From the NCBI GenBank assembly GCA_011523395.1, contig WTGW01000205.1, positions 1 to 53,853 of the forward strand: DNA of 53,853 nucleotides, in the 5' to 3' direction. A program made the position numbers and the translations under genes. How positions within the stretch are numbered: the stretch's first letter is position 1; each line of letters starts with the position of its first letter. Source of the stretch: Acidimicrobiia bacterium (GTDB taxonomy: Bacteria; Actinomycetota; Acidimicrobiia; Spongiisociales; Spongiisociaceae). Below the pieces are notes generated by a model. The model was given only the letters and a program-made list of their open reading frames with translations. It ran no database searches and was not told where the DNA came from. Of this stretch, positions 16,183 through 24,958 are shown in pieces.

Positions 16183-17184
16183 ATGACCTTCGGGGTGTTA
16201 CTGCCCCACTTCGGTCCCCACGCCTCCCGGACCCGCCTCATCGAGGGGATCAAGCTCATAGAGGACCTGGGCTTCGACGCGGTGTGGGCCCGCGATCACC
16301 TCCTGTGGCATCCGCACAGCCACGAGGAGCACACCGACATGACCTTCCTCGAGCCGTTCACCACCCTGGTCGGGCTGGGAACCCTGGTGGAACGGCTGGT
16401 CATAGGGACGGGGGTGATGATCCCGGTGCGCCATCCGATCAGGGTCGCCCAGCAGTACCTCACCCTCTCCTACCTCACCGGCGGGCGCGTCATCGCCGGC
16501 TTCGGGGCCGGTCACGGCGGCGAGTTGAGGGCGGCCGGGATCGACCCGGACCGCAAACACCAGGCGGTCCTGGAGATGATCGAGATCGTGCGCCGGCTGT
16601 GGGTCGAGAACGGCGTTACCTTCGACGGGGAGATCTTCCGGGTCCACCACGCCTCCCTCGAACCGAAGCTCGAGCATCCGCTACCCATCCTCTACGGGGG
16701 TCCTTCCCGGCGGGCAGCCCGGATAGCCGCCCGCCATGCCGACGGTTGGCTGGCCGGGACCGTCCCGCTCACCACCGTCGACGCCCGGCTCTCCTACATG
16801 CGGGAGCTGCTGGGCAGCATCGACCGTCTCTTCCTCTCAGCCACACCCCGCACGATTCTCGACGAGGACCGGGACCGGGCCCGCAGCCGGGTGAGCGTGG
16901 AGCGGATGTCGAGAGACGGTAAGAGGAACTGGGTGACCCCGCCCGGGAGCGCCTTCCGGACGCTCGAGGACATCCGGGGCGTGGTGGTGGTGGGCGACGC
17001 CCGCGATGTGGCGGACGGCGTCCTGGAGTACTACAAGCGGGGGTTCGACCACTTCACGTTCGACGTGCGCAACCAGTTCGATCGCTTCGAGGAGACCCTC
17101 GAGGAGATAAGCGGGTCCGTGCTGCCGATCGTGCGGGAGGAGATCGCCCGGTCGGGTGTGCTGCAAGCAGACAGGAGGAAATGA
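16183..17184 (+). CDS. LLM class flavin-dependent oxidoreductase (second copy)
   Basis: A 333-residue luciferase-like oxidoreductase. From Met at 16183 it begins TFGVLLPHFGPHAS, aligning directly with the start of the LLM protein at 10649. In-frame ATG 16135 would add 16 Arg/Pro-rich residues; AGGAGG at 16165 lies 12 nt before 16183, so the start stays open between the two. Typical elements include 'LVIGTGVMIPVRHPIRVAQQ' and 'GGRVIAGFGAGHGGE'. It overlaps the OsmC-like gene (ATGA), tying it to the transport operon. Cofactor (FMN or F420) and substrate are unknown. Confidence 0.85.
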   Translation: MTFGVLLPHFGPHASRTRLIEGIKLIEDLGFDAVWARDHLLWHPHSHEEHTDMTFLEPFTTLVGLGTLVERLVIGTGVMIPVRHPIRVAQQYLTLSYLTGGRVIAGFGAGHGGELRAAGIDPDRKHQAVLEMIEIVRRLWVENGVTFDGEIFRVHHASLEPKLEHPLPILYGGPSRRAARIAARHADGWLAGTVPLTTVDARLSYMRELLGSIDRLFLSATPRTILDEDRDRARSRVSVERMSRDGKRNWVTPPGSAFRTLEDIRGVVVVGDARDVADGVLEYYKRGFDHFTFDVRNQFDRFEETLEEISGSVLPIVREEIARSGVLQADRRK

Positions 17185-17756
17185 TGGGGATCGTCGATCA
17201 CGACAAGCTGAGGGCCAACTACGAGGGTGTGGTCGAGAAGTTGGGCGGCAACCACGCCGCCGGGCTGGTCCATCCCTACGTGTCGGCCGAGACCATCGAG
17301 AACGTGAGCGTGCGGTCCTCCTTCATCCAGTATGACCGCGAGTTCACCTTCTTCGGGGACGAGGCCTTCGACCGGGGAGGACACGAGCGGGGCCCGAGCC
17401 CCATCCGGTACTTTCTCAGCGGGATCGCCTTCTGCATGCTCGGCTGGTACGCCAAGGGCGCCCCGTTCGCGGGTTGTGAGGTGGAGGGGCTACGAATGAA
17501 CATCACCACCCACCTCGACCTGCGCGGTGAGCATGGCTTCGAGGACAAACCGGTCCACATCCAGTGGCTGGTGTTCGATGTCCACGTGGAGAGCCCGTCG
17601 GCGGCCGACTCCGTGCTGGCCATGATCGACTGGGGTGACGCCCGCTGCCCGCTTGGCGCCTTCTCGCGTAGGGCGGTGCCGGTCTACTCGGTAGTCAACC
17701 ACAACGGAACCGTCATCCGGAACACCGTCCCGCACGGAGTCCAGCAGCCCGACTGA
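17181..17756 (+). CDS. OsmC/Ohr-like protein
   Basis: A 191-residue protein with the OsmC core: GPSPIRYFLSGIAFCM (Cys85) and a second Cys in ARCPLGAF (Cys156), matching the two redox cysteines that OsmC/Ohr proteins use to reduce organic hydroperoxides. Spacing and N-terminus differ from classical Ohr, so it is probably a divergent, pathway-associated member. It has a strong AGGAGG site and overlaps the LLM stop codon. It may detoxify peroxides formed by the flavin oxygenases (inference). Confidence 0.75.
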   Translation: MMGIVDHDKLRANYEGVVEKLGGNHAAGLVHPYVSAETIENVSVRSSFIQYDREFTFFGDEAFDRGGHERGPSPIRYFLSGIAFCMLGWYAKGAPFAGCEVEGLRMNITTHLDLRGEHGFEDKPVHIQWLVFDVHVESPSAADSVLAMIDWGDARCPLGAFSRRAVPVYSVVNHNGTVIRNTVPHGVQQPD

Positions 17757-17820
17757 GGACCGCATCTTGGGGACCGCCCCGGGCCACGATTCGTCGCCTC
17801 ATGGTTGGATGTGTTCAGGG

Positions 17821-19044
17821 TCAACTCCAAATGGCGCTTATCGGGACGGCTCGAACACGCTCGGTGAGCCCGAAGACCGCGGGGCCGGTGTGGAGGAGCA
17901 CGCCGGCCAGGAACCGGTCACCCAGTTGGTCGCGGAGCCAGGCGAGGTGACGGGCGTCTCGGGGTGACGGTGCGCTGCGGGCCTTGATCTCGATTGCGAT
18001 GATCCCACGGACACCCAGGTCGGCGATCAGGTCCACCTCGTGGCGCCCGTCTCGATCTCTGAGGTGATGCAGACGCGGACGATTCGGATCGACGGCGACT
18101 TCGGCCCGCAGTTGGTTGGTCACGAATGTGTCGATGAGGCGGCCCAACAGGTTGCCGTCGCTCATGACCAGACCGGCATCGGCTCCGACTGCTGCTCCCC
18201 ACAGGCCCGTGTCGGCGATGTAGCGCTTCGGCGCTCGTGTCAAGCGCTTCAACCGATTGCTGCTCCATGGGGGGAGTTCCGCGATGGCGCCGAGGTCGGC
18301 GAGAAGCTTGGTATATGCCTGCGCAGTGCGCCGGTCGATCGCGGCTGCCTGGCACAGTGTTGTGTCGGTGGCCACCCCGGCCGAGTTCAGGGCGTAGGCG
18401 CCGAAGAACGCGCTGAGTCGCGTGGCGTCGGGCCCCTTGCCACTGCTCGGCGGGCCAAGGGTGAGTTGCTCCACATAGTCGGCCAGCCATTGGCTACGGA
18501 TCCGGCCTGGTAGTTGCAGGGCCGGTTCGGGAAAGCCGCCGCGCAAGGCCATCTCGGCGTATCCGCGCAGATCGGGCGTATCTGGGGGAACCTTCAAGGC
18601 GTCGCCGGTAAGGACGCGGTCGAGGAAAAGACCGCTTCGGCGGGCGAGTTGCTCGCCGACCGTCAATGGGTGCATCTGCACCCGTATGAGGCGACCCGTA
18701 CCCGGCCACAGCGCCGGATCCACGTCCGAGCGAACCGAACCGGTCAAGATGAACCTTCCGGGGCGTCGTTCGCTGTCGACGGCCCGTTTGACAGCGCCAA
18801 GCACTTCGGGGCACTGCTGCCACTCATCCAGAAGCACCGTCTCAGGGCGGTCTCTCAAGGCAGCGTCGGGATCCGCCCTGAACGGCGCCGCTTCCGGCTC
18901 GTTGTCGAGCCTCACAACACTCGCTGCATGCCGGAGCGCGGTGGTTGTCTTACCGGCCGCCCTCGCCCCCGTGATCATCACCGCGGGCGCCGAAGCAAGT
19001 ATCTCCGCGATCCAAGGGTCCACCAGGCGTGTCATGTACCGCAT
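17821..19044 (-). CDS. AAA-type ATPase with C-terminal DUF4143 domain
   Basis: A 407-residue protein with Walker A GARAAGKTT (26-34), Walker B TVLLDEWQ (about 69-76) and a sensor-like ILTGS, followed by a DUF4143 region ending in an EVDLI ... IEIKA motif that resembles a nuclease fold. The family is widespread and often mobile; its biochemical role is unsettled. It is a single minus-strand gene between the plus-strand transport operon and the alpha/beta hydrolase, with no apparent tie to the catabolic genes. It has two near ATGs (19044 and 19035). Confidence 0.85.
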   Translation of the reverse strand: MRYMTRLVDPWIAEILASAPAVMITGARAAGKTTTALRHAASVVRLDNEPEAAPFRADPDAALRDRPETVLLDEWQQCPEVLGAVKRAVDSERRPGRFILTGSVRSDVDPALWPGTGRLIRVQMHPLTVGEQLARRSGLFLDRVLTGDALKVPPDTPDLRGYAEMALRGGFPEPALQLPGRIRSQWLADYVEQLTLGPPSSGKGPDATRLSAFFGAYALNSAGVATDTTLCQAAAIDRRTAQAYTKLLADLGAIAELPPWSSNRLKRLTRAPKRYIADTGLWGAAVGADAGLVMSDGNLLGRLIDTFVTNQLRAEVAVDPNRPRLHHLRDRDGRHEVDLIADLGVRGIIAIEIKARSAPSPRDARHLAWLRDQLGDRFLAGVLLHTGPAVFGLTERVRAVPISAIWS

Positions 19045-19199
19045 ATCCGCGGCATACTACTACTTCTGCGCATAGGATGATGTCTATTCTGCGCATGTTT
19101 GGATGCTGATCCTGCGCGGCTCTTGATGCCGGTTCTGCCCGTCTTTGGTGAAGTCGGTGTTGACTGCCGGCTTCGTTTGATGGTCACATCCGGTGAGGG

Positions 19200-20207
19200 T
19201 CAGAGGAGCTGTCTTGCCAGGTAGTCGATCACGACGCCGGGATAGAGCGGGTGGAAGGGCCGGCCGAAGTTCTTCATGGTGATCTTCTCCTGCACCCGGG
19301 TGGCGTAGTCCTCGGCGTCCAACTGGAAGGAGTGGTTGGCACCCGGAATCACCCTCAGCTCGACATCCCGGTTCCCGGCGGCCCATAGGGCTCGGACCGT
19401 CTCGAAGGCGTCTTCTATGGGTACGTTCAGGTCCTCGGCGCCGTGCAGCACGAGGGCGGGGGCTGCCAGGTGGCGGAACTGGTCCTCGGGAGGGAGGTCC
19501 AGGTCGTACCGCAGGCTCGATAGGTCGCGGGTTGCGGTCACACCGTCGACCTCCGCTGCCGCCACCGGCTCTCGCTTCTCGATCGCGCTCACGACGGCCC
19601 TCATCATCATCGCATCCTGGTAGGCCTTGGGGGAGTGCTCCTTCACCCACGCCACCTCGGACTCGCCGAGGCGCATGTAGTCACGGACCAGGCTGTAGTT
19701 GTATTCGAGCAACGCCGCGATCGACCGGTAGAGGGCGCCCTGCAACACCGCCGCGTCGGGCTGCCCCACTTCGAGCGCCACCCGGCAGAGCACGTAGGCG
19801 CCTGCGCTGTGGCCCAGCATGGCCGCCCTGCCGTCGCACTCGGGTAGGGACCGGACCCACCGCCACACGGCCCCGGCGTCGGCGACCTCCTCGGCGCGCC
19901 GGACTCCCAGCTCGCCGGTGCTCTCGCCGGCGCCCCTCCGGTCGAAGCGGAAGGAGGCGATGCCCGCCCGCGCCAGACCGCGGGCGAGGATGGCGTACAT
20001 GTGGCGCTTGGGGACGCCGGGCCAGAGCCTCGGATCCACGTCGGCATCCCTGAGATCCGAAAACGTCCCTCCCAGCAGGAGGGTCACCGGCCACGGGCCT
20101 TCGCCGGTCGGCAGGGTCAGGGTCCCGGCCAGGGTGGCGCCTTCGACCTCTACCAAGCGGTCCTCGTCTCGGAAGGATCTGGCCCGGCCAACGCTTCGGG
20201 TGCGCAC
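19200..20207 (-). CDS. Alpha/beta hydrolase (dienelactone hydrolase/peptidase S9-like)
   Basis: A 335-residue alpha/beta hydrolase with nucleophile elbow GHSAG (Ser134), an acid in 'LHGAEDLNVP' and a catalytic His in 'PGANHSF'. The cap resembles acyl-peptide or ester hydrolases. No signal peptide, so it is cytoplasmic. It is divergent from the intact nitrilase gene with ~96 nt between starts. Likely an esterase, lactonase or C-C hydrolase in the same catabolic set; the substrate is not inferable. Confidence 0.82.
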   Translation of the reverse strand: MRTRSVGRARSFRDEDRLVEVEGATLAGTLTLPTGEGPWPVTLLLGGTFSDLRDADVDPRLWPGVPKRHMYAILARGLARAGIASFRFDRRGAGESTGELGVRRAEEVADAGAVWRWVRSLPECDGRAAMLGHSAGAYVLCRVALEVGQPDAAVLQGALYRSIAALLEYNYSLVRDYMRLGESEVAWVKEHSPKAYQDAMMMRAVVSAIEKREPVAAAEVDGVTATRDLSSLRYDLDLPPEDQFRHLAAPALVLHGAEDLNVPIEDAFETVRALWAAGNRDVELRVIPGANHSFQLDAEDYATRVQEKITMKNFGRPFHPLYPGVVIDYLARQLL

Positions 20208-20303
20208 GGAAACCTCCTGGGAGTTCTCTCCGATCGAGCCTGCGGAGCCCCGCCGGTATTAGCCTCTCGGAAATGTCGGTCGCCGATCATAACGATTGCT
20301 GCC

Positions 20304-21266
20304 ATGGCTGAACGCCTAGCGGGATCGAAGTTCGTGGCCGCGGTCGTACAGGCGGCGCCGGTCGGTTTCCATCCGGATGCCACGCTGTCCAAGACGGTCG
20401 ATCTGGTTACCCGGGCGCGGTCGGCGGGCGCGGACCTGGCGGTGTTCCCCGAGGCCTTCTTCTCCGCCTACCCGCGGGGCCTCGACTTCGGGGCAGTGGT
20501 CGGGTCGCGGAGCGAGGCGGGCCGGGATATGTTCCTCCGCTACTGGGAGTCGGCGGTCGACGTGCCCGGTCCCGTCACCCACCGGCTCGCCGAACTGTCA
20601 TCCGACCTGGCGCTGGACCTCGTGATCGGGGTGATCGAGCGCGGCGGGAGCACGCTGTACTGCTCGGTGCTGTTCTTCGCGCCGGAGGAGGGCATGTACG
20701 CCAAGCACCGCAAGGTGATGCCGACCGGTTCCGAACGGCTGATCTGGGGGTTCGGGGACGGGTCGACGCTCCAGGTTCACCGGACCCGGCACGGCAACCT
20801 GGGCGCCGCCATCTGCTGGGAGAACTACATGCCGCTGCTCCGCTACTCCCTCTACCGGCAGAACATCCAGGTGTGGTGTGCTCCGACTGCCGACGCCAGG
20901 GACAGCTGGACCGCCTCCATGCGGCATGTGGCGGTGGAGGGCCGCTGCTACGTGCTCTCGGCCAACCAGTACACGACCCGTGCGGACTATCCCGCCGACT
21001 ACCGGTCCGTTTTCGGCGACGCCCCCGACGGTGTGATCACCCCGGGTGGGAGTTGCATCGTCGACCCGTTCGGTGAGGTCCTCGCCGGGCCCTGTTATGG
21101 GAGCGAGGCGATCCTGACCGCCGAGATCGACCTGGCCGACACGATCAGGGGCAAGTTCGACCTGGATGTGGCCGGTCACTACAGCCGGTCCGACCTCTTC
21201 GCCTTCGAGGTCACGCCGCCGCGCCGTCAGGACGTCACGGGCGGAGCCGGGGACACCTCCGAATAG
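20304..21266 (+). CDS. Nitrilase (carbon-nitrogen hydrolase, catalytically intact)
   Basis: A 320-residue nitrilase-branch enzyme converting nitriles to acids and ammonia (some members also act as cyanide or amide hydrolases). The triad is complete: Glu50 (FPEAFF), Lys137 (HRKVMP) and Cys171 (ICWENYMPLLRY). The ATG at 20304 precedes the first beta strand (FVAAVVQAAPV); a longer open frame from 20001 runs back through the divergent hydrolase gene and is rejected. It contrasts with the Cys-less homologue at 9408. Confidence 0.9.
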   Translation: MAERLAGSKFVAAVVQAAPVGFHPDATLSKTVDLVTRARSAGADLAVFPEAFFSAYPRGLDFGAVVGSRSEAGRDMFLRYWESAVDVPGPVTHRLAELSSDLALDLVIGVIERGGSTLYCSVLFFAPEEGMYAKHRKVMPTGSERLIWGFGDGSTLQVHRTRHGNLGAAICWENYMPLLRYSLYRQNIQVWCAPTADARDSWTASMRHVAVEGRCYVLSANQYTTRADYPADYRSVFGDAPDGVITPGGSCIVDPFGEVLAGPCYGSEAILTAEIDLADTIRGKFDLDVAGHYSRSDLFAFEVTPPRRQDVTGGAGDTSE

Positions 21267-21281
21267 GTGTCCACCCCAACC

Positions 21282-21287
21282 GTATAC
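21282..21287. promoter_or_regulatory. GTATAC site after the nitrilase gene
   Basis: CGTATACG lies between the nitrilase stop and the promoter of the membrane protein gene. It is included only as a further intergenic copy of the GTATAC core; alone it carries little weight. Confidence 0.25.
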
Positions 21288-21334
21288 GCCGGTGAGCGGT
21301 CGGGTCCGACGCGGCGCTCCCTTCTGGAGACAAC

Positions 21335-21379
21335 TTGACACTCGATCCATTCGTGGTATAAACTGATTTGTATTACAAA
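21335..21379 (+). promoter_or_regulatory. Strong promoter with inverted-repeat operator TTTGTATTACAAA
   Basis: TTGACA (21335-21340) and TATAAA (21357-21362) with a 16-bp spacer form a near-consensus sigma-70 promoter. Immediately downstream, TTTGTA-T-TACAAA (21367-21379) is a perfect 6-1-6 inverted repeat over the likely transcription start. It precedes a membrane protein gene and its overlapping winged-helix regulator, so autoregulation is likely. A GGGGAGG ribosome site follows at 21385-21391. Confidence 0.7.
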
Positions 21380-21398
21380 CTAAACGGGGAGGTTCCGG

Positions 21399-22031
21399 GT
21401 GCCAGGCTCAGAGAGTGGAGGGTCCGCCCTCACCCCTCAAGAGAGTTGGGGGTCCATCCACACCACGATGGACAGGGCGAGGAGTTCGATGTACCTCGCC
21501 GGAACTTCACCCATCCTGCTGCTGTGGGGAGGTATCACCGCGGTGGCGTATCTCTTCTCATACTGGCTCCAGACCGGGGGCGCCGATCTGGTGGAGCAGA
21601 GACCGTGGGTGGTGGTGCCGCTATTCGGTGTCCTGATCGTGGCCGGGATAGTCGGGAGCGCCATCATCGGGCACCGGGCGGGGAGCAGGAACGTGTCGAG
21701 GGAGGCCAGCCGGGCGGTCGGCCTCCGGGTCTTCGGCTTCTGGATGGCGGTGGCGGTGGCGGCGTGGTTCATTCCGGCAGCCGCGGGAATGTGGAATGAG
21801 GAGCTCGGCCCTCGAGTCCCCCACGTGGCCATAGGGATAGTGGCCCTGGGTTACATCCTCTACGGCATGATGACCCGGCCGGCGCTGGCAGCCGTCGGCG
21901 CCGGGATAGCCGCCGCCTACTACGTTCCCAGCTTCCTGGCGGGTGACGCCGCCCTGGTGGTCTCGGCGGTGGCGACCCTGGCGGTAGTGGGCGGGGGAGC
22001 GGTGTGGTTGCGCAGGATCGGGATCCGGTGA
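21399..22031 (+). CDS. Multi-pass membrane protein of unknown function
   Basis: A 210-residue protein with a soluble N-terminal ~40 residues and about five or six membrane segments (for example ILLLWGGITAVAYLFSY, VVVPLFGVLIVAGIVG, HVAIGIVALGYILYGMM). Such proteins often pair with HTH_34-type winged-helix regulators, as here, where the regulator's GTG overlaps this stop (GTGA). GTG 21399 follows a good ribosome site. It may sense membrane state or modulate its partner regulator; no enzymatic motif is visible. Confidence 0.8.
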   Translation: MPGSESGGSALTPQESWGSIHTTMDRARSSMYLAGTSPILLLWGGITAVAYLFSYWLQTGGADLVEQRPWVVVPLFGVLIVAGIVGSAIIGHRAGSRNVSREASRAVGLRVFGFWMAVAVAAWFIPAAAGMWNEELGPRVPHVAIGIVALGYILYGMMTRPALAAVGAGIAAAYYVPSFLAGDAALVVSAVATLAVVGGGAVWLRRIGIR

Positions 22032-22378
22032 CCAGCGAGCCCGTCGACCTCGACCAGATCATCCATCAACCCGTCCGTTTGCGGATAATGACGCTGCTCG
22101 TCTCCCAGCCGGTCAACGGTCGGGTGGCCTACACGTTCATCCAGAGCACTCTGGATCTGACCGGTGGGAACCTCACCATCCACCTGCGCAAGCTCCGGGA
22201 CACTGGTTACGTTGCGATCACCAAGGAGTTCCGGAACGAGAAGCCCTCCACATGGGTGAGGGCCACGCCTTCGGGCCGCCGGGCCTTCGCGAGCTATCTG
22301 GTCAACCTCGAGAAGGTGTTGAAGTGGTCCCCGCCCCTCCAGCCGGAGGGACAGCTAGCCGCAAAGGGCGAGGCCTAG
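22028..22378 (+). CDS. Winged-helix transcriptional regulator (HTH_34/MarR-like)
   Basis: A 116-residue DNA-binding protein: 'HQPVRLRIMTLLVSQ', recognition-helix region 'LTGGNLTIHLRKLRDTGYVAI' and a wing with 'VRATPSGRRAF'. This is the compact winged-helix type found beside small membrane proteins. GTG 22028 overlaps the preceding stop and is preferred to an upstream ATG inside the membrane gene. It probably binds TTTGTATTACAAA at its own operon promoter (inference). Confidence 0.85.
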   Translation: MTSEPVDLDQIIHQPVRLRIMTLLVSQPVNGRVAYTFIQSTLDLTGGNLTIHLRKLRDTGYVAITKEFRNEKPSTWVRATPSGRRAFASYLVNLEKVLKWSPPLQPEGQLAAKGEA

Positions 22379-22421
22379 TCGGAAGGGGATGCCGCCGTAT
22401 CCGCTCGCCGGAGCGATCCCG

Positions 22422-23240
22422 TCAAACGGTGGCGGTCTTGTGTGGCAGTAGTTTGTTCCAGATGTCGTGCCGCATGTCGGCGAACAAGGGATCCCGCTTC
22501 AGGTCCCCCTCGGTCCTCGGGTACGGGAAGGGGACGTCGATGACCTCGCTCACGGTGCCCGGGTGCGCCGACATCACCGCTATCCGCCCGGACAGGAAGA
22601 TCGCCTCGTCCACGCTATGGGTGACGAACACCACCGTCTTGCGGGTCTTCTCCCAGATCCCGAGCAGTTCTATCTGCATCAACTCGCGGGTCTGCGCGTC
22701 GAGAGCGCCGAACGGCTCGTCCATGAGCAGTATCTCGGGATCTACCGCCAGGGCGCGAGCGATTCCCACCCGCTGCTGCATACCGCCCGACAGTTCATGG
22801 GGATGGTGGTTGGCGAAGCCCTCCAGTCCCACCATCCTTATGTACTTCCAGGCAATCTCCTCGCGCTCCGCCCTTGACTTCCCGGCAGCCTCCAAGGGGA
22901 GGGTCACGTTCCCCGTCACGGTTCGCCACGGGAAGAGCCCGAACTGCTGGAACACGAAGGCGCGATCCCGGCCCGGCCCGGTTACGGGCTTGCCCGAGAC
23001 TCTGACCTCACCGGAATCGTAAGGGACCAAGCCGTCCAAGACCTTCAGCAGGGTGGTCTTGCCGCATCCGCTCGGACCGATGAGGCTGACGAACTCGCCC
23101 TCGGCCACGGTCAGGCTGGCGTCGCGCAGGGCCTGAACCGTCCCGTGCGTCCGTCCCCGCCGGCTCAGGCGCTTCGGAGGCGTACCGGTCTTTCGATAGA
23201 ACTTGTCGACGTGTGCTATCTCGATCTTCGGTCTAGCCAC
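22422..23240 (-). CDS. ABC transporter ATP-binding protein (SsuB/TauB/NrtD-like)
   Basis: A 272-residue ATPase with Walker [10 protein letters not shown] (55-63), Q-loop [11 protein letters not shown], signature LSGGMQQ (150-156) and Walker B LLMDE (171-175). It has a basic insertion at about 18-33 ([16 protein letters not shown]) before the first strand pair. It is the only ATPase of this class in the window and almost certainly energises the permeases at 14162-16023, although it lies 6.4 kb away on the other strand. GTG start. The double GTATAC palindrome lies 66-91 bp upstream. Confidence 0.9.
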   Translation of the reverse strand: MARPKIEIAHVDKFYRKTGTPPKRLSRRGRTHGTVQALRDASLTVAEGEFVSLIGPSGCGKTTLLKVLDGLVPYDSGEVRVSGKPVTGPGRDRAFVFQQFGLFPWRTVTGNVTLPLEAAGKSRAEREEIAWKYIRMVGLEGFANHHPHELSGGMQQRVGIARALAVDPEILLMDEPFGALDAQTRELMQIELLGIWEKTRKTVVFVTHSVDEAIFLSGRIAVMSAHPGTVSEVIDVPFPYPRTEGDLKRDPLFADMRHDIWNKLLPHKTATV

Positions 23241-23305
23241 CGGCGGTCTCCTACTCGAACCAATGGAGCGAAGGCGGTCGTGCGGTCAGCACACACCCGA
23301 CAGCC

Positions 23306-23331
23306 ACTGTATACAGTGCTCTGTATACAGA
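23306..23331. promoter_or_regulatory. Twin GTATAC palindromes between ABC ATPase and MFS genes
   Basis: Two perfect 12-bp palindromes, ACTGTATACAGT (23306-23317) and TCTGTATACAGA (23320-23331), have centres 14 bp apart, so they present nearly adjacent turns of DNA. They sit between divergent genes and probably form a tandem operator for a dimeric repressor. The GntR/FCD protein at 36367 is the obvious candidate. Confidence 0.7.
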
Positions 23332-23464
23332 CTAGCGGAGGCACCGATAGCGGCCACTGGAAGCCCAGATACCCATCGGCTCTCTCGCTCGGTCGCTGAC
23401 ATGGGACCGGACGCGGGTCCGCTCGAGCTGGATCTGCTTGAGCGGGCCGGAACGGACATGTAGC

Positions 23465-24838
23465 GTGGATACCGTTAGGGGCCGGCTGTCGGCGACTGCC
23501 ATCCTGGCCATGCTCGGGGCGGCCGTGTTCCTCACCGTGGCCAATACGACGGCCTCGGCCGTCTCCCAACCCGCCATCGCCCAGACGTTCGCGGCCGGAC
23601 CGGCGGACGTGGGATGGGTGGTCTTCGGTTACTCGGCGATGTTCGCCATAGCCACCGCCCTGTACGGGCGGCTGGCGGCCCGGTTCGGGCTGGGGAGAAC
23701 CCTCTCGTTCGGGATCCTGCTCCTTGCGTTCGGCTCCCTGGTGGCGGTCGTGGCCCCGACCCTGCAGGTGGTGATCGCGGCGCGGGTGATCCAGGGGGCG
23801 GGTTCGGGGGCTATCCCGACCCTGTCGGTGGCCATCCTCGCCACCAGGTACCCCCCGGAGCGGCGCCAGTTCGCGTACGGGATCATCACCGCGGTGGTGG
23901 GCGTCGCTCAGGCCCTCGGACCGATGATCGGCGGTCTGCTCGTGGACCTCATCAGCTGGCGGGCCGCGGTGGGGGTCGGGATGCTCGCCTTACCCGTCGC
24001 GGCGTTCATCTGGTACGACCTGCCCCAGCGCGGTGACCCCGACCACCGCCTGGACTACGCGGGTGCGGGCTCGGTCCTGCTCCTGATCGGCGGTTTGGTC
24101 TTTGCCGTCAACCGGTTCCCGTTAGACGGCGCCACGCTCCTGACCGGGGGCGCCGTGATAGTCGCCGTTCTGGGCGGCGTGCTCACCGCTTCCAGGTCGA
24201 AGCGCCATCCGGCTCCGTTCATACCAATGTCGGTGCTGTCCGACCGGAAGTTCCTCCCTCTGGCGATCGCCGCCTTCGTGGGAAGCGCCGCCTATCTCGG
24301 TACCATCATCGCCCTGCCATCGGCCCTGTCCCTGGCCCACGAGATAGATGCGGTGGGTATCGGCCTGGTCATCGTCCCCGCCGCGGCGTCGATCTCCCTG
24401 GCGTCCACGACTACCAGGCTTGCCTCACGGAGGCTGGGCTACATGGGCACGACGCTGGTCTCGCTGCTGTTCCTTCTGGCGGGAACCGGGCTGCTGGCCG
24501 CACTGGGAGTCGACCGCGGCCCCGGCTTGGTGGCGATACTGGTGATACCGCTCGGCATCGGGTTCGGACTGTTGACCCCTCCGCTGGTCGATGCGGTGAC
24601 GAAGCGCTTCGACGGTCCATCCCAGTCGATCGCCATCGGGATCTTCTACCTCGGCTTCTTCCTCGGCGGATCATCGGGCGGGGCGGTGACAACCGGGATC
24701 ATCCAGCGTGACCTGTCTGTTCCGCTCCTGGGCTCGGGATTCCCCGTGGGCGAAGCTGGGCTGGCTGCCGTGGCCCTGGCAGGGGTCATCATGACGGCGC
24801 GCATTCTCATCACGAAACCCGACGGGGACGGGGCATGA
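23465..24838 (+). CDS. MFS transporter (DHA2-type drug/metabolite exporter)
   Basis: A ~457-residue major facilitator with roughly 14 membrane segments. It carries a motif A-like loop GRLAARFGLGRTL and the motif C-like PMIGGLLVD. The family exports drugs or metabolites by proton antiport. GTG 23465 is preferred because the first membrane helix follows at once; TTG 23438 would add nine residues. It is divergent from the ABC ATPase gene across the twin palindromes and may export a pathway intermediate (inference). Confidence 0.85.
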   Translation: MDTVRGRLSATAILAMLGAAVFLTVANTTASAVSQPAIAQTFAAGPADVGWVVFGYSAMFAIATALYGRLAARFGLGRTLSFGILLLAFGSLVAVVAPTLQVVIAARVIQGAGSGAIPTLSVAILATRYPPERRQFAYGIITAVVGVAQALGPMIGGLLVDLISWRAAVGVGMLALPVAAFIWYDLPQRGDPDHRLDYAGAGSVLLLIGGLVFAVNRFPLDGATLLTGGAVIVAVLGGVLTASRSKRHPAPFIPMSVLSDRKFLPLAIAAFVGSAAYLGTIIALPSALSLAHEIDAVGIGLVIVPAAASISLASTTTRLASRRLGYMGTTLVSLLFLLAGTGLLAALGVDRGPGLVAILVIPLGIGFGLLTPPLVDAVTKRFDGPSQSIAIGIFYLGFFLGGSSGGAVTTGIIQRDLSVPLLGSGFPVGEAGLAAVALAGVIMTARILITKPDGDGA

Positions 24839-24958
24839 CCGCCTGCCCCGGGAAGTGGCCGGCTCCGAAGCCAGATCTCCGGACGGTATCGTCAAGAATC
24901 GTGAACCGCCGCTACGACCGGACTCAAGGCCGATGATCCAACGCTCGCGGGGAATCTC

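Noticed and set aside
10649-17184. A Rut-type pyrimidine pathway
   Set aside because: LLM proteins and an amidase recall RutA/RutB, but no RutC, D, F or G equivalents are seen and the LLM proteins are not specifically RutA-like.
23203-23463. An 86-codon open frame on the plus strand upstream of the MFS gene
   Set aside because: It runs through the twin palindromes, has no motif and no ribosome site.
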